Shown here: positions 1 through 9,902 of the stretch, piece after piece | Layout: every line of letters begins with the position of its first letter | How positions within the stretch are numbered: the stretch's first letter is position 1 | Origin: Cyanobium sp. CACIAM 14 | GTDB taxonomy: Bacteria; Cyanobacteriota; Cyanobacteriia; PCC-6307; Cyanobiaceae | Assembly (NCBI GenBank): GCA_000708525.1 | Contig: JMRP01000008.1 | Location: 18,821 to 82,820 of the forward strand | DNA: 64,000 nt | Direction: 5' to 3' | Notes under the pieces: generated by a model | Databases searched by the model: none | The model's input: only the letters and a program-made list of their open reading frames with translations | Told to the model about the DNA's origin: nothing | Program-made: the position numbers and the translations under genes

Positions 1-36
1 GGCGATGCAGTCGAGCGATCCTCCCACCGCCCGACC

Positions 37-1338
37 TCAGCCTTCACCAGGCAGGTCCTGGGCCCGGGAGACCGGATCCCCCTCCAGAGCTGCGGACGCT
101 CCCTGCCCCGGCTCTGGAGGGGTCAGGCCCAGACGGCGCGCCAACCAGGGGGCGGTGAATCCCTGCAGCCCGACGGTCATCAGAATCGTCAGGAACACCA
201 GTCCCTTGAGGACACCGCCGCCGGCCACCTCGGCCCGGTCCAGTTCGAGGGCGAAGAGACTGGCGACGGCGGCGGTCACGATGCCCCGCGGCGCGATCCA
301 GCTCAGCAGGGCCTTCTCCCGCCAGTCGAGACTGGGGATGCCTACGGCAGCGGTGAGGATCAGGGGCCAGCGGGCCAGCATCAGGGCGAGCACACAGGCC
401 AGCCCGCCCAACCCCAGAGGGCTGAGTTCGGCCCAGGACACATCGGCCGCGAGCAGGGGGAACAGCACGGTGATGGCCAGCATGGCCAGCTGGCGGATCA
501 ATTCGTCGAGCTGGCTGGCTGCGGCATCGAGACGCACGCCCACCACCACCCCCGCGCTCACCGCCGCCGGCAGGCCCGATTCCGGCAGCAGCGCCTCGCA
601 ACCGCTGAACAGCAGAAACAGAACCCCCAGCGTCAGTTGCAGCTCCAGGCCGCTGGCCTCGGCGGAGGCGGGCCCAGCACCGGACTTCGCCGCCACCACG
701 GTGCCGAGTTGGCCGAGGGCCTCCGACAGCACCAACCCGGCCAGAAGACCGAGACCCACCCCGCCCCCCAGTCGCAGCAGAAGGCGGGAGGCGGCCTCCT
801 GCCAGCCACCCAGATCCCCCAGGGTCAGCTGGAGCAGCACCAGACCCAGCACGGCGCTCACGGGCTCGAGGAGGAGTCCTTCCGCCTCCAGGAGCTGAGC
901 CAGCTTCGGGGCCAGTCGCAGCTGGCGGACCATGGGCGTGACCACCGTCGGCCCGGTGGCCATCGCGATCGCCCCGTAGACCAGCGACAGCGACCAGGGC
1001 AGGCCCGCCAGCCGGTGGGCGAACAGACTCGTGAGGGGAAGCCCCACGACCAGGCGCACCAGCACCAGTCGGAGCGCCGAGCGCTGCAGTTCCCTGCCCG
1101 CCAGCCGGAGATTGAGGCCCCCGTCGAAAAGCACCAGGCTCACGAGCAGCCCCACCACCGGCTCAAGACCGTCGCCGAGCGCCTCAGGACGGACGAGGTC
1201 GAGGCCGGCATGGCCCACCAGCAGCCCCATCCCAAGCAGCAGGACCACTGCCGGCTGACCGGTGAGCCACGCCGCGGCCTGGGCCAGGGAGCCTGCGAAG
1301 AAGGCCGACCCCCAGATCAGTGCCAGCCGCTCCCTCAA
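37..1338 (-). CDS. Monovalent cation:proton antiporter (CPA family)
   Basis: The 433-residue product is almost entirely hydrophobic, with about a dozen likely membrane helices, as expected for a Na+/H+ or K+/H+ exchanger of the NhaP/CPA type (PF00999 fold). Visible family signatures are TGPTVVTP at about residue 128 in the ion-translocation half and APRGIVTAAVASLFAL near residue 350. There is no long soluble C-terminal regulatory domain; the last 30 residues are a short polar tail. It lies 58 bases after ndhN on the same strand and could be co-transcribed with it. The transported ion cannot be read from the sequence. Confidence 0.85.
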   Translation of the reverse strand: MRERLALIWGSAFFAGSLAQAAAWLTGQPAVVLLLGMGLLVGHAGLDLVRPEALGDGLEPVVGLLVSLVLFDGGLNLRLAGRELQRSALRLVLVRLVVGLPLTSLFAHRLAGLPWSLSLVYGAIAMATGPTVVTPMVRQLRLAPKLAQLLEAEGLLLEPVSAVLGLVLLQLTLGDLGGWQEAASRLLLRLGGGVGLGLLAGLVLSEALGQLGTVVAAKSGAGPASAEASGLELQLTLGVLFLLFSGCEALLPESGLPAAVSAGVVVGVRLDAAASQLDELIRQLAMLAITVLFPLLAADVSWAELSPLGLGGLACVLALMLARWPLILTAAVGIPSLDWREKALLSWIAPRGIVTAAVASLFALELDRAEVAGGGVLKGLVFLTILMTVGLQGFTAPWLARRLGLTPPEPGQGASAALEGDPVSRAQDLPGEG

Positions 1339-1396
1339 CTGCCGGAAAGGCGCCGAACGGGGTCAGGCTATGGGAATTCAGGGCCGGGCCGCAGGC

Positions 1397-1858
1397 TCAG
1401 GCGGGGACGAGCTGATCGAGGGGCTGCCAGCGCAGGGCTCGGGCACCGCCCATTTCCACCACCACCTTCAGGCGTGGCTCACGGCGGCAGAGGTCGCAGA
1501 GGGCGGCCAGCTCGGAGGCGCTGAGCACCTGACCTTCGAGCAGCCAGAGGAGCACCGGGCCTTCGCCGGCGAGCTGGGGGCCCAGCAGAGGCATCACCAT
1601 CTGGACGTCGCCGACGGCGGCTCCGCGGCCCACGCTCTGGTGGCCGAGATGGGGGGGGCGGACTCCGTGCAGCTGGGTCAGGTAGGCCTCCGGATCACCC
1701 AGACCACGGGCCGAGGTGAGGTGGGCCCGGTAACCGGCCGCTCGCAGACGCCGCAGCAGACGAGTCTCGGCTCCTCCCTCCAGGGGCACGAAGAGGGCCA
1801 GGGCACCGCAGCGCTCGAGCTCGGTGCGGAAACCACGGCCGGTCATCAGCAGGGGCAT
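1397..1858 (-). CDS. ndhN: NAD(P)H-quinone oxidoreductase subunit N
   Basis: This 153-residue protein is NdhN, a cyanobacterial and chloroplast-specific subunit of the NDH-1 complex that supports respiration, cyclic electron flow and CO2 uptake at the thylakoid membrane. It is recognised by [15 protein letters not shown] at the start and by internal blocks [31 protein letters not shown] and [15 protein letters not shown]. The frame stays open 24 codons further upstream, but that stretch is Pro/Ser-rich and unlike the family, so the internal ATG giving family-typical length is preferred. It is divergent from the ribosomal cluster. Confidence 0.93.
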   Translation of the reverse strand: MPLLMTGRGFRTELERCGALALFVPLEGGAETRLLRRLRAAGYRAHLTSARGLGDPEAYLTQLHGVRPPHLGHQSVGRGAAVGDVQMVMPLLGPQLAGEGPVLLWLLEGQVLSASELAALCDLCRREPRLKVVVEMGGARALRWQPLDQLVPA

Positions 1859-2299
1859 CGGGAGCGGCAGAGCAGATCGGGAGGGAGTCTGGCAGGAGGT
1901 GGGCGGTCCGGGGGTGGCGGCGCGCACCATGAGGTAAGGTATCTGCTTGTGCTGATGATCTGCGCCCGTCCGCTAGCCGGGCCTCCAGAGAACGGCACGG
2001 GGTTCGTCGTTGGTGACGAGCCCTTCCTGGCCCGTACGGCAGCCTGCAGCGATTCGTCGTTGTCCGGTCCGTCGGGATACTGCCGAACCGATCGCAACCG
2101 GCCGGAGAGCTCGCTCCCCATCCGTGCCCGGTCCGGCAAGTCCCAGCCCGCTGATTCGCCTCGCTAGCTCCTGACCTCCCGGTCAATCTGCGATTCCACG
2201 AATTCAGCCCTCGCCGCCCAGCGGTTCCATCCGGGATCGGGCTTCGGCCCTCCATTGGTGGTCCGCCGCGGCTGTCCAGCTGGTGTTGTTCTTCCTTCC
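1859..2299. promoter_or_regulatory. Divergent intergenic region between ndhN and rplC
   Basis: These 441 bases separate ndhN (minus) from the first ribosomal protein gene (plus) and should hold promoters for both, plus the leader of the L3 operon. I see no convincing gene. The only structure noted is a direct repeat of the 10-mer TTCGTCGTTG at 2003-2012 and 2053-2062, exactly 50 bases apart. No good -35/-10 pair could be fixed by eye. Confidence 0.4.
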
Positions 2300-2947
2300 A
2301 TGTCCATCGGCATCCTCGGGAAGAAGCTGGGTATGTCCCAGTTCTTCGACGAAGAAGGCAAGTCCGTTCCGGTCACCCTGATCGAAGCGGGTCCCTGCCG
2401 CATCACCCAACTCAAGAGCGAAGCCACCGACGGCTACACGGCCGTCCAGCTCGGCTTCGGCGAGACGCGCGACAAGCTCGTCAACAAGCCCGCCCGCGGC
2501 CACTTGGCCAAGTCCGGCGCGTCACCCCTGCGTCATCTCAGGGAATACCGGCTGGAAGCCATCGATGGCCTCGAGCTCGGGGCTTCCGTCACCGTCAGTG
2601 CCTTCAGCCCCGGCCAGAAGGTGGACGTCAGCGGCGACACCATCGGCCGCGGCTTCTCCGGCTATCAGAAGCGCCATGGTTTCAGCCGGGGGCCCATGAG
2701 CCACGGCTCGAAGAATCACCGGGAGCCGGGTTCCACCGGCGCCGGCACGACCCCCGGGCGGGTCTACCCCGGCAAACGGATGGCTGGCCGCTATGGCGGC
2801 AAGCAGATCACCACCCGCGGCCTCACCGTGCTCAAGGTGGATGCGGAGCGCAACCTGCTGGTCGTGAAGGGCTCGGTGCCCGGCAAGCCGGGGGCGCTGC
2901 TCGACATCCGCCCGGCCCGCCGGGTGGGCAGCCCCGCAGGGAACTGA
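2300..2947 (+). CDS. rplC: 50S ribosomal protein L3 (uL3)
   Basis: This 215-residue protein is L3, an early-assembling 23S rRNA binder near the peptidyl transferase centre. The start [20 protein letters not shown] and the internal block [20 protein letters not shown] are diagnostic. The frame is open 15 codons upstream, but the second ATG gives the family N-terminus. It heads the ribosomal cluster here because S10, normally first in this operon in many bacteria, is encoded with tufA near 46298. Confidence 0.97.
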   Translation: MSIGILGKKLGMSQFFDEEGKSVPVTLIEAGPCRITQLKSEATDGYTAVQLGFGETRDKLVNKPARGHLAKSGASPLRHLREYRLEAIDGLELGASVTVSAFSPGQKVDVSGDTIGRGFSGYQKRHGFSRGPMSHGSKNHREPGSTGAGTTPGRVYPGKRMAGRYGGKQITTRGLTVLKVDAERNLLVVKGSVPGKPGALLDIRPARRVGSPAGN

Positions 2948-2958
2948 GGAGAACACCC

Positions 2959-3594
2959 ATGACTGACTGTGTGATCCGTGACTGGCAGGGCAAGGAGAGC
3001 GGCAAGGCTCCCCTCGACCTCAAGGTCGCCAAGGAAGCCACCGCCAAGGGGCTGCTCCACCGGGCCGTGGTCCGCCAGCTGGCCCATGCCCGGCAGGGCA
3101 CAGCGAGCACCCTCACCCGGGCCGAGGTGGCCGGCGGCGGCCGCAAGCCGTACAAGCAGAAGGGAACCGGCCGGGCCCGCCAGGGCTCCATCCGCACCCC
3201 CCTGCGACCTGGTGGCGGTGTGATCTTCGGACCCAAGCCCCGCAGCTATGGCGTGGCGATGAACCGCAAGGAGCGTCGCCTTGCGCTGCGCACCGCCCTG
3301 ATGAGCCGCGCCGAGGACATCACCGTGGTGAAGGGCTTCGCCAAGGGGCTCGAGACCCCCAAAACCAAGGAGATCACCGCGGCCCTGGCCCGCTTCGGCA
3401 TCGATGCCGGCGCCAAGGTGTTGATCGTTCTCGACGGGGCCTCCGAGGCCGTGCGCCGTTCGGTTCGCAACCTTGAGAAGGTCAGGCTGATCGCCGCCGA
3501 TCAGCTGAACGTGGTCGATCTGCTCCATGCCAACAAGCTGGTGCTCAGCGAAGAGGCACTGGCCAAGATTCAGGAGGTCTACGGCGATGTCTGA
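2959..3594 (+). CDS. rplD: 50S ribosomal protein L4 (uL4)
   Basis: This 211-residue protein is L4, which lines the exit tunnel and binds 23S rRNA. The tunnel-loop region is recognisable ([19 protein letters not shown], about residue 55), followed by [13 protein letters not shown]. It starts 11 bases after rplC with a GAGG-like purine run upstream and overlaps the start of rplW by 8 bases, so the two are probably translationally coupled. In some bacteria L4 autoregulates this operon; nothing in the leader here proves that. Confidence 0.97.
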   Translation: MTDCVIRDWQGKESGKAPLDLKVAKEATAKGLLHRAVVRQLAHARQGTASTLTRAEVAGGGRKPYKQKGTGRARQGSIRTPLRPGGGVIFGPKPRSYGVAMNRKERRLALRTALMSRAEDITVVKGFAKGLETPKTKEITAALARFGIDAGAKVLIVLDGASEAVRRSVRNLEKVRLIAADQLNVVDLLHANKLVLSEEALAKIQEVYGDV

Positions 3595-3889
3595 GCGTTT
3601 TGCAGGCCGGCTGGCGGATGTGATCCGGCGCCCGCTCATCACGGAGAAGGCCACCCGCGCCATCGAGCTCAACCAGTACACCTTCGAGGTGGACCATCGG
3701 GCCGCCAAGCCCGACATCAAGGCGGCCGTCGAGCATCTGTTCGACGTCAAGGTCGTCGGCGTCAGCACCATGAATCCCCCCCGCCGCACCCGCCGGGTGG
3801 GGCGCTTCGCCGGGAAACGGGCCCAAGTGAAGAAGGCGGTGGTGCGTCTTGCCGAAGGCAACGCCATCCAGTTGTTCCCTGAGTCCTGA
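3587..3889 (+). CDS. rplW: 50S ribosomal protein L23 (uL23)
   Basis: This 100-residue protein is L23, which forms the tunnel-exit platform where trigger factor and SRP dock. The motifs [20 protein letters not shown] and [15 protein letters not shown] are typical. The start ATG lies inside the last codons of rplD, 20 codons into a longer open frame whose upstream part only reads rplD out of frame. It is followed 15 bases later by rplB. Confidence 0.96.
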   Translation: MSERFAGRLADVIRRPLITEKATRAIELNQYTFEVDHRAAKPDIKAAVEHLFDVKVVGVSTMNPPRRTRRVGRFAGKRAQVKKAVVRLAEGNAIQLFPES

Positions 3890-3904
3890 GGGGTCTGAAT
3901 CGTC

Positions 3905-4768
3905 ATGGCAATCCGCAACTACAGGCCCACCACCCCCGGCACCCGCACGCTGGTGGTCACCGATTTCAGCGAGATCACCGGCAAGGGCCGGGAACGGGGG
4001 CTGGTGGTCTCCAAGCATCGCCACAAGGGCCGCAACAACCGCGGCGTGATCACCTGCCGCCACCGCGGCGGTGGTCACAAACGCCTCTACCGCATCGTCG
4101 ACTTCCGTCGCGACAAGCACGGAGTGAACGCGAAGGTGGCCGCGATCCACTACGACCCCCACCGCAACGCGCGGCTGGCTCTCCTGTACTACGCCGACGG
4201 CGAGAAGCGGTATATCCTCGCGCCCGCCAACGTGAGCGTGGGGCAGACCGTCGTCTCCGGGCCCGACGCCCCGATCGAGAACGGCAACGCCCTGCCCCTC
4301 TCGGCCATCCCGCTGGGCTCCAGCGTCCACAACGTGGAGCTCTACGCCGGCCGGGGCGGCCAGATGGTGCGCACCGCCGGGGCCAGCGCCCAGGTGGTGG
4401 CGAAGGAAGGGGACTACGTCGCCCTGAAGCTGCCCTCCACCGAGGTGCGGCTGGTGCGCCGCGAGTGCTACGCCACCCTCGGTGAGGTGGGCAACGCCGA
4501 GCAGCGCAACACCAGCCTGGGGAAGGCTGGCCGCAAACGCTGGCTGGGCCGCCGCCCCGAGGTGCGGGGCAGTGTGATGAATCCCTGCGACCACCCCCAC
4601 GGTGGTGGCGAGGGCCGGGCACCGATCGGCCGTTCCGGTCCGGTCACCCCCTGGGGCAAGCCCGCCCTGGGCCTCAAGACCCGCAAACGCAACAAGCCGA
4701 GCAACCGCTTCGTGCTCCGCAAACGACGCCGCACCTCCAAACGGAGCCGTGGCGGACGCGACTCCTGA
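3905..4768 (+). CDS. rplB: 50S ribosomal protein L2 (uL2)
   Basis: This 287-residue protein is L2, required for subunit association and peptidyl transferase activity. Recognisable blocks are [14 protein letters not shown] at the start, [17 protein letters not shown], the conserved C-terminal [19 protein letters not shown] with the critical histidine, and a basic tail. Length and order between L23 and S19 are standard. Confidence 0.98.
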   Translation: MAIRNYRPTTPGTRTLVVTDFSEITGKGRERGLVVSKHRHKGRNNRGVITCRHRGGGHKRLYRIVDFRRDKHGVNAKVAAIHYDPHRNARLALLYYADGEKRYILAPANVSVGQTVVSGPDAPIENGNALPLSAIPLGSSVHNVELYAGRGGQMVRTAGASAQVVAKEGDYVALKLPSTEVRLVRRECYATLGEVGNAEQRNTSLGKAGRKRWLGRRPEVRGSVMNPCDHPHGGGEGRAPIGRSGPVTPWGKPALGLKTRKRNKPSNRFVLRKRRRTSKRSRGGRDS

Positions 4769-4803
4769 TGACCCCCACCGCTCTGCCGTTCGCCTGATCC
4801 GCC

Positions 4804-5079
4804 ATGGGACGCTCACTCAAGAAAGGCCCCTTCGTCGCCGACAGCCTGCTGCGCAAGGTCGAGCGGCAGAACGCCGCCGACGACAAGACCGTGATCAAGA
4901 CCTGGTCACGGGCCTCCACCATCCTGCCGATGATGATCGGCCACACCATTGCCGTTCACAACGGCAAGGCCCACGTGCCCGTCTACGTGACGGAGCAGAT
5001 GGTGGGCCACAAGCTGGGGGAATTCGCCCCCACCCGCACATTCCGCGGTCACATCAAAGACAAGAAGGGAGGCCGCTGA
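4804..5079 (+). CDS. rpsS: 30S ribosomal protein S19 (uS19)
   Basis: This 91-residue protein is S19 of the small-subunit head, which contacts S13 and the tRNAs. It is identified by [34 protein letters not shown] and [12 protein letters not shown]. It sits between rplB (35-base gap) and rplV (4-base gap), the conserved S10-operon order. Confidence 0.97.
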   Translation: MGRSLKKGPFVADSLLRKVERQNAADDKTVIKTWSRASTILPMMIGHTIAVHNGKAHVPVYVTEQMVGHKLGEFAPTRTFRGHIKDKKGGR

Positions 5080-5083
5080 TCCG

Positions 5084-5443
5084 ATGGCAACCACCACACC
5101 CGCCAACCAGGCCCTGGCCCACGGCCGCTACATCCGCGGCTCCGTGTCCAAGGTCCGCCGGGTTCTCGATCAGATCCGGGGTCGCACCTACCGCGACGCG
5201 CTGATCATGCTCGAGTTCATGCCCTACCGCTCCACCGAGCCGATCACCAAGGTGCTCCGCTCCGCGGTCGCGAATGCCGAGCACAACCTCGGCCTTGACC
5301 CGGCCACCCTGGTCATCAGCCAGGCGAGTGCCGACATGGGACCGTCCCTGAAGCGCTTCCGCCCCCGCGCCCAGGGCCGCGCCTACGCCATCAAGAAACA
5401 GACCTGCCACATCAGCATCGCTGTGGCAGCGCCCACCGCCTGA
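5084..5443 (+). CDS. rplV: 50S ribosomal protein L22 (uL22)
   Basis: This 119-residue protein is L22, whose beta-hairpin reaches into the exit tunnel near the macrolide site. Typical blocks are [38 protein letters not shown] and [18 protein letters not shown]. It is only 4 bases after rpsS and 19 before rpsC, so the three are tightly coupled. Confidence 0.97.
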   Translation: MATTTPANQALAHGRYIRGSVSKVRRVLDQIRGRTYRDALIMLEFMPYRSTEPITKVLRSAVANAEHNLGLDPATLVISQASADMGPSLKRFRPRAQGRAYAIKKQTCHISIAVAAPTA

Positions 5444-5462
5444 CCCCCGAGGACACCGCCCG

Positions 5463-6191
5463 ATGGGACACAAGATCCATCCAACCGGCCTGCGCCTGGG
5501 GATCACCCAGGACCACCGCTCCCGCTGGTACGCCCCCAGCAAGACCTATCCCGTCCTCCTTCAGGAGGACGACCGGATCCGGTCGTTCATTCACAAGAAG
5601 TACGCCGCCGCCGGCATCAGCGACGTGCTGATCGCCCGCAAGGCCGACCAGCTCGAAGTGGAGCTCAAGACCGCCCGTCCGGGCGTGCTGGTGGGCCGCC
5701 AGGGCAGCGGCATCGAAGAGCTGCGCACCGGCATCCAGAAGACCCTCGGCGACGCCCACCGTCAGGTGCGCATCAACGTGGTGGAGGTGGAACGGGTCGA
5801 CGCCGACGCCTACCTGCTGGCCGAGTACATCGCCCAGCAACTGGAGAAGCGGGTGGCCTTCCGGCGCGTCATGCGCATGGCGGTGCAGCGCGCCCAGCGG
5901 GCCGGGGTGCTGGGTCTCAAGATCCAGGTCAGCGGTCGCCTCAACGGCGCCGAGATCGCCCGGACCGAGTGGACCCGCGAGGGTCGCGTGCCCCTGCACA
6001 CCCTCCGCGCCGACATCGACTACGCCACCAAGGTGGCCTCCACCACCTACGGGGTGCTGGGGATCAAGGTGTGGGTGTTCAAGGGTGAGGTGCTGCCCGG
6101 TCAGCAGGAACAGCTGCCGGTGGGTGGAGCACCGAAGCGCCGGGCGAGCCGCCGGCCGCAACAGTTCGAAGACCGCTCCAACGAGGAGTGA
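5463..6191 (+). CDS. rpsC: 30S ribosomal protein S3 (uS3)
   Basis: This 242-residue protein is S3, part of the mRNA entry site and its helicase function. It starts [20 protein letters not shown], has an N-terminal KH-type RNA-binding domain with [17 protein letters not shown], and a C-terminal domain with [17 protein letters not shown] basic Gln/Arg-rich tail ends the protein, as in other cyanobacteria. Confidence 0.97.
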   Translation: MGHKIHPTGLRLGITQDHRSRWYAPSKTYPVLLQEDDRIRSFIHKKYAAAGISDVLIARKADQLEVELKTARPGVLVGRQGSGIEELRTGIQKTLGDAHRQVRINVVEVERVDADAYLLAEYIAQQLEKRVAFRRVMRMAVQRAQRAGVLGLKIQVSGRLNGAEIARTEWTREGRVPLHTLRADIDYATKVASTTYGVLGIKVWVFKGEVLPGQQEQLPVGGAPKRRASRRPQQFEDRSNEE

Positions 6192-6207
6192 TCAGGAGGC
6201 CTGAACC

Positions 6208-6666
6208 ATGCTGAGTCCAAAACGCGTCAAGTTCCGCAAACAGCAGCGGGGCCGCATGCGCGGCATCGCCACCCGCGGCAACACCATTGCCTTCGGCGAT
6301 TTCGCCCTGCAGGCCCAGGAGTGCGGGTGGATCACCTCCCGCCAGATCGAGGCCAGCCGCCGCGCCATGACCCGCTACGTCAAGCGGGGGGGCAAGATCT
6401 GGATCCGGATCTTCCCCGACAAGCCCGTCACCATGCGACCGGCCGAAACCCGCATGGGTTCCGGCAAGGGCAACCCGGAATTCTGGGTGGCCGTGATCAA
6501 GCCGGGCCGCATCCTGTTCGAGATGGGAGGTCCCGAGATCACCCCCCAGATCGCCAGGGAAGCCATGCGCCTGGCCCAGTACAAGCTGCCGGTGAAGACG
6601 AAGTTCCTCACCCTGGCCGACCAGGAGGCCGCCGCCCCCGAACCCGCCCTCGCAGTGGAGTCCTGA
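6208..6666 (+). CDS. rplP: 50S ribosomal protein L16 (uL16)
   Basis: This 152-residue protein is L16, which supports tRNA accommodation at the central protuberance. It is identified by [19 protein letters not shown], the block [17 protein letters not shown], and [20 protein letters not shown]. The last 10 residues are an Ala/Glu/Pro-rich tail. The next gene, rpmC, begins two bases after its stop codon. Confidence 0.97.
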   Translation: MLSPKRVKFRKQQRGRMRGIATRGNTIAFGDFALQAQECGWITSRQIEASRRAMTRYVKRGGKIWIRIFPDKPVTMRPAETRMGSGKGNPEFWVAVIKPGRILFEMGGPEITPQIAREAMRLAQYKLPVKTKFLTLADQEAAAPEPALAVES

Positions 6667-6668
6667 CC

Positions 6669-6881
6669 ATGGCCCGTCCCACCATCTCCGACGTGCGCTC
6701 GCTCAGCGACGCCCAGATCGCCGAACGCATCGACGGCGTCCGCCGCGAACTGTTCGACCTCCGCTTCCAGCAGGCCACCCGCCGGCTTGAGCATCCGCAC
6801 CGCTTCAAGGAGGCCCGCATCAAGCTGGCCCACCTGCTGACGGTGCAGCAGGAGCGTCAGCGCTCCACCGTCGCCTCCTGA
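6669..6881 (+). CDS. rpmC: 50S ribosomal protein L29 (uL29)
   Basis: This 70-residue, mostly helical protein is L29, which sits beside L23 at the tunnel exit. It begins [20 protein letters not shown] and carries the family block [20 protein letters not shown]. The start is fixed by the ATG right after the rplP stop; a longer frame through rplP has no family similarity. It precedes rpsQ, the usual order. Confidence 0.95.
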   Translation: MARPTISDVRSLSDAQIAERIDGVRRELFDLRFQQATRRLEHPHRFKEARIKLAHLLTVQQERQRSTVAS

Positions 6882-6898
6882 TTCCCCCCTCGATCCCC

Positions 6899-7150
6899 AT
6901 GGCACTCAAGGAAAGGGTCGGCACCGTCGTCAGCGACAAGATGGACAAAACGGTGGTGGTGGCGGTGGAAAACCGCTTCCCCCACCCCATCTATCAGAAG
7001 ACCGTCCGCCGCACCACCCGCTACAAGGCCCACGACGAAGCCAACAGCTGCCGCGTGGGTGACCGGGTCCGCATCACCGAGACCCGCCCCCTCAGCCGCA
7101 CCAAACGTTGGGCCGTGGCCGAGGTTCTCTCTTCCACCAGCGCCGGCTGA
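6899..7150 (+). CDS. rpsQ: 30S ribosomal protein S17 (uS17)
   Basis: This 83-residue OB-fold protein is S17, a primary 16S rRNA binder. Signature blocks are [20 protein letters not shown] and [21 protein letters not shown]. It lies 17 bases after rpmC and 10 before rplN. Confidence 0.97.
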   Translation: MALKERVGTVVSDKMDKTVVVAVENRFPHPIYQKTVRRTTRYKAHDEANSCRVGDRVRITETRPLSRTKRWAVAEVLSSTSAG

Positions 7151-7160
7151 GGACCCTCCG

Positions 7161-7526
7161 ATGATCCAGCAGGAAACCTTCCTCAACGTCGCCGACAACA
7201 GCGGCGCCAAGCGCATCCAGTGCATCCGGGTGCTCGGAACCAACCGTCGCTACGCCCACGTCGGTGACGTGATCGTGGCGGCCGTCAAAGACGCCATGCC
7301 CAACATGGGCGTCAAGAAGTCGGATGTGGTCAAGGCCGTGGTCGTCCGCACCAAGGCCACCCTGCGCAGGGACACCGGCAACGCGATCCGCTTCGACGAC
7401 AACGCCGCCGTGATCCTTGGGAACGACAACAACCCCAAGGGCACCCGGGTGTTCGGGCCGGTCGCCCGGGAACTGCGCGAGCGCAACTTCACCAAGATCG
7501 TGTCCCTCGCTCCGGAGGTGATCTGA
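7161..7526 (+). CDS. rplN: 50S ribosomal protein L14 (uL14)
   Basis: This 121-residue protein is L14, which forms an inter-subunit bridge and is the docking site of the silencing factor RsfS. It begins [20 protein letters not shown] and includes [20 protein letters not shown]. The ATG chosen gives the exact family N-terminus; the frame is open further upstream through the end of rpsQ. Confidence 0.97.
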   Translation: MIQQETFLNVADNSGAKRIQCIRVLGTNRRYAHVGDVIVAAVKDAMPNMGVKKSDVVKAVVVRTKATLRRDTGNAIRFDDNAAVILGNDNNPKGTRVFGPVARELRERNFTKIVSLAPEVI

Positions 7527-7527
7527 C

Positions 7528-7884
7528 ATGGCCACCGCAACCCCCAAGGCCCGCCCCGTCCAGCGCGTCAAGATGCGCATCCGCAAGGGCGACACCGTCC
7601 AGGTGATCGCCGGCAAGGATCGCGGCAAGACCGGCGAGGTGCTGCGCACCCTGCCCAACGAGAACCGCGTCGTGGTTCAGGGCGTCAACCTGCGCACCCG
7701 CCACGTCAAACCCACCCAGGAAGGCGAGAGCGGTCGCATCGTCACCGAGGAGGCCTCGGTGCACGCTTCGAACGTGATGCTCTACTCCACCACCAAGAAG
7801 GTGGCCAGCCGGGTGGAGATCGTGATCGAGAAGGACGGCACCAAGAAACGCCGCCTCAAGAAGACCGGGGAGGTACTCGACTGA
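7528..7884 (+). CDS. rplX: 50S ribosomal protein L24 (uL24)
   Basis: This 118-residue KOW-domain protein is L24, an initiator of large-subunit assembly. The KOW segment reads [20 protein letters not shown], followed by [19 protein letters not shown]. It starts one base after the rplN stop. An 89-base gap follows before rplE, the first sizeable pause in this tightly packed stretch. Confidence 0.97.
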   Translation: MATATPKARPVQRVKMRIRKGDTVQVIAGKDRGKTGEVLRTLPNENRVVVQGVNLRTRHVKPTQEGESGRIVTEEASVHASNVMLYSTTKKVASRVEIVIEKDGTKKRRLKKTGEVLD

Positions 7885-7973
7885 CCGCCCCCACCCCTTC
7901 CGACTCCCTTCCCCCGTCCGCTCACTGCCCCGCTCTCTGACCACGTCCAGAAGCGCCCTTCCTTCCCCCCGTC

Positions 7974-8513
7974 ATGTCACTCAAACAGCGCTACCGGGAG
8001 ACGATCCAGCCCAAGCTGCTGAAGGATCTCAACCTCTCCAACGTCCACCAGGTTCCCAAGGTGGTCAAGGTCACGGTCAACCGTGGTCTTGGTGAGGCGG
8101 CCCAGAACGCCAAGGCGCTCGAGGCCTCCATCTCCGAACTGGCCACCATCACCGGCCAGAAGGTGGTGGTGACCAGGGCCAAGAAGGCGATCGCCGGTTT
8201 CAAGATCCGCCAGGGCATGCCGATCGGCGTGGCCGTCACCCTGCGAGGCGAGCGGATGTACGCCTTCCTGGAGCGCCTGATCCACCTGGCCCTGCCGCGG
8301 ATCCGCGACTTCCGCGGTGTCAGCCCCAAGAGCTTCGACGGCCGGGGCAACTACACCCTGGGGATCCGGGAGCAGATCATCTTCCCCGAGATCTCCTTCG
8401 ACAAGATCGATGCCATCCGGGGGATGGACGTCACGATCGTGACCAACGCCCGTAACGACGAAGAGGGCCGGGCCCTCCTCCGCGAGATGGGAATGCCGTT
8501 CCGCAATACCTGA
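7974..8513 (+). CDS. rplE: 50S ribosomal protein L5 (uL5)
   Basis: This 179-residue protein is L5, which binds 5S rRNA and contacts P-site tRNA. Conserved blocks are [36 protein letters not shown] and [19 protein letters not shown]. Many bacteria have S14 next; here rpsH follows directly, so rpsN must be elsewhere in the genome. Confidence 0.97.
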   Translation: MSLKQRYRETIQPKLLKDLNLSNVHQVPKVVKVTVNRGLGEAAQNAKALEASISELATITGQKVVVTRAKKAIAGFKIRQGMPIGVAVTLRGERMYAFLERLIHLALPRIRDFRGVSPKSFDGRGNYTLGIREQIIFPEISFDKIDAIRGMDVTIVTNARNDEEGRALLREMGMPFRNT

Positions 8514-8532
8514 GCCCCTTCCGGACACGACC

Positions 8533-8934
8533 ATGGCCAACCACGACCCGATCTCCGACATGCTCACCCGCATCCGCAATGCGAGTGAGAAGCGCCACGA
8601 GCGCACCAGGATTCCCGCCTCCCGTCTCTCCCGCAGCATCGCCAACGTGCTGCAGCAGGAAGGTTTCATCGCCGCCGTCTCCGAGGAGGGCGAAGGGGTG
8701 CAGCGGCAGCTGGTGCTGGAGCTCAAGTACAGCGGCAAGCACCGCCAGCCCACCATTCGCTCGGTGCAGCGGGTGAGCAAGCCCGGCCTGCGCATCTACA
8801 AGAACACCCGCCAGCTGCCCAAGGTCCTGGGTGGCCTCGGGGTGGCCATCATCTCCACCTCCAAGGGTGTGATGAGCGACCGCGACGCCCGCAAGCAGGG
8901 TGTGGGCGGTGAAGTGCTCTGCTACGTCTACTGA
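8533..8934 (+). CDS. rpsH: 30S ribosomal protein S8 (uS8)
   Basis: This 133-residue protein is S8, a primary binder of the 16S central domain. It is recognised by [19 protein letters not shown] and the C-terminal [20 protein letters not shown]. It is known to autoregulate the spc operon in some bacteria; no specific mimic site was identified here. Confidence 0.97.
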   Translation: MANHDPISDMLTRIRNASEKRHERTRIPASRLSRSIANVLQQEGFIAAVSEEGEGVQRQLVLELKYSGKHRQPTIRSVQRVSKPGLRIYKNTRQLPKVLGGLGVAIISTSKGVMSDRDARKQGVGGEVLCYVY

Positions 8935-8950
8935 TCCCAGGAACTGTCCC

Positions 8951-9490
8951 ATGTCCCGTATCGGTAAAGCCCCGATCCCCATCCCCGACAAGGTCACGGT
9001 GACCCTTCAGGGTCTCTCGGTGACCGTCAAGGGTCCCAAGGGCGAACTCAGCCGTGTCCTCCCCGAGGGCGTCAGCGTCAGCCAGGACAACGGCACCCTG
9101 GTGGTCAGCCCCACCAGCGACCATCGCCGCTCCCGTGAGCGCCACGGCCTCAGCCGCACCCTCGTCGCCAACATGGTGGAAGGGGTCAGCAAGGGCTTCA
9201 CCCGCAAGCTCGAGATCGTGGGCGTGGGCTACCGCGCCCAGGTCCAGGGGCGCAAGCTGGTGGTCAGCGCCGGCTACAGCCACCCGGTGGAAATGGATCC
9301 TCCCGAAGGCATCACCTTCACGGTTGAGAACAACACCTCGGTCTTCGTTTCTGGCGCCGACAAGGAGCTGGTGGGCAACGAGGCGGCCAAGGTCCGCGGC
9401 ATCCGTCCCCCCGAGCCCTACAAGGGCAAGGGCATCAAGTACGAAGGAGAACGGATCCTGCGCAAGGCCGGCAAGACCGGCAAGAAATGA
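8951..9490 (+). CDS. rplF: 50S ribosomal protein L6 (uL6)
   Basis: This 179-residue protein is L6, located near the factor-binding site. It starts [17 protein letters not shown] and has the two typical repeats ending in [20 protein letters not shown]. The frame is open 17 codons upstream into rpsH; the internal ATG is chosen because it gives the family N-terminus. Confidence 0.97.
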   Translation: MSRIGKAPIPIPDKVTVTLQGLSVTVKGPKGELSRVLPEGVSVSQDNGTLVVSPTSDHRRSRERHGLSRTLVANMVEGVSKGFTRKLEIVGVGYRAQVQGRKLVVSAGYSHPVEMDPPEGITFTVENNTSVFVSGADKELVGNEAAKVRGIRPPEPYKGKGIKYEGERILRKAGKTGKK

Positions 9491-9522
9491 GGTCTGCTCG
9501 AGCGTCATCCCTCTGATCCCCC

Positions 9523-9888
9523 ATGTCTTCCCTTTCCCGCAAACAGCAGACCCAGAAGCGTCACCGCCGCCTGCGCCGTCTGCTCGCCGGCACCGCCGAC
9601 CGCCCCAGGCTCGCGGTGTTCCGCTCCAACAACCACATCTACGCCCAGGTCATCGACGACGACGCCCAGAGCACTCTCTGCGCTGCGTCCACCCTCGACA
9701 AGGACCTGCGCACCAGCATCAAGGCCACCGCCAACTGCGACGCTTCCGTCGCCGTGGGGCAGCTGGTGGCCAGGCGCGCCCTCGCCAAGGGCATCCAGCA
9801 GGTGGTCTTCGATCGCGGCGGCAACCTGTACCACGGCAGGGTCAAGGCCCTTGCTGACGCCGCCCGGGAAGCGGGCCTTCAGTTCTGA
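9523..9888 (+). CDS. rplR: 50S ribosomal protein L18 (uL18)
   Basis: This 121-residue protein is L18, a 5S rRNA binder of the central protuberance. Family blocks include [20 protein letters not shown] and [20 protein letters not shown]. It lies between rplF and rpsE in the standard spc-operon order. Confidence 0.97.
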   Translation: MSSLSRKQQTQKRHRRLRRLLAGTADRPRLAVFRSNNHIYAQVIDDDAQSTLCAASTLDKDLRTSIKATANCDASVAVGQLVARRALAKGIQQVVFDRGGNLYHGRVKALADAAREAGLQF

Positions 9889-9902
9889 TCCCTGCGCTCA
9901 CC

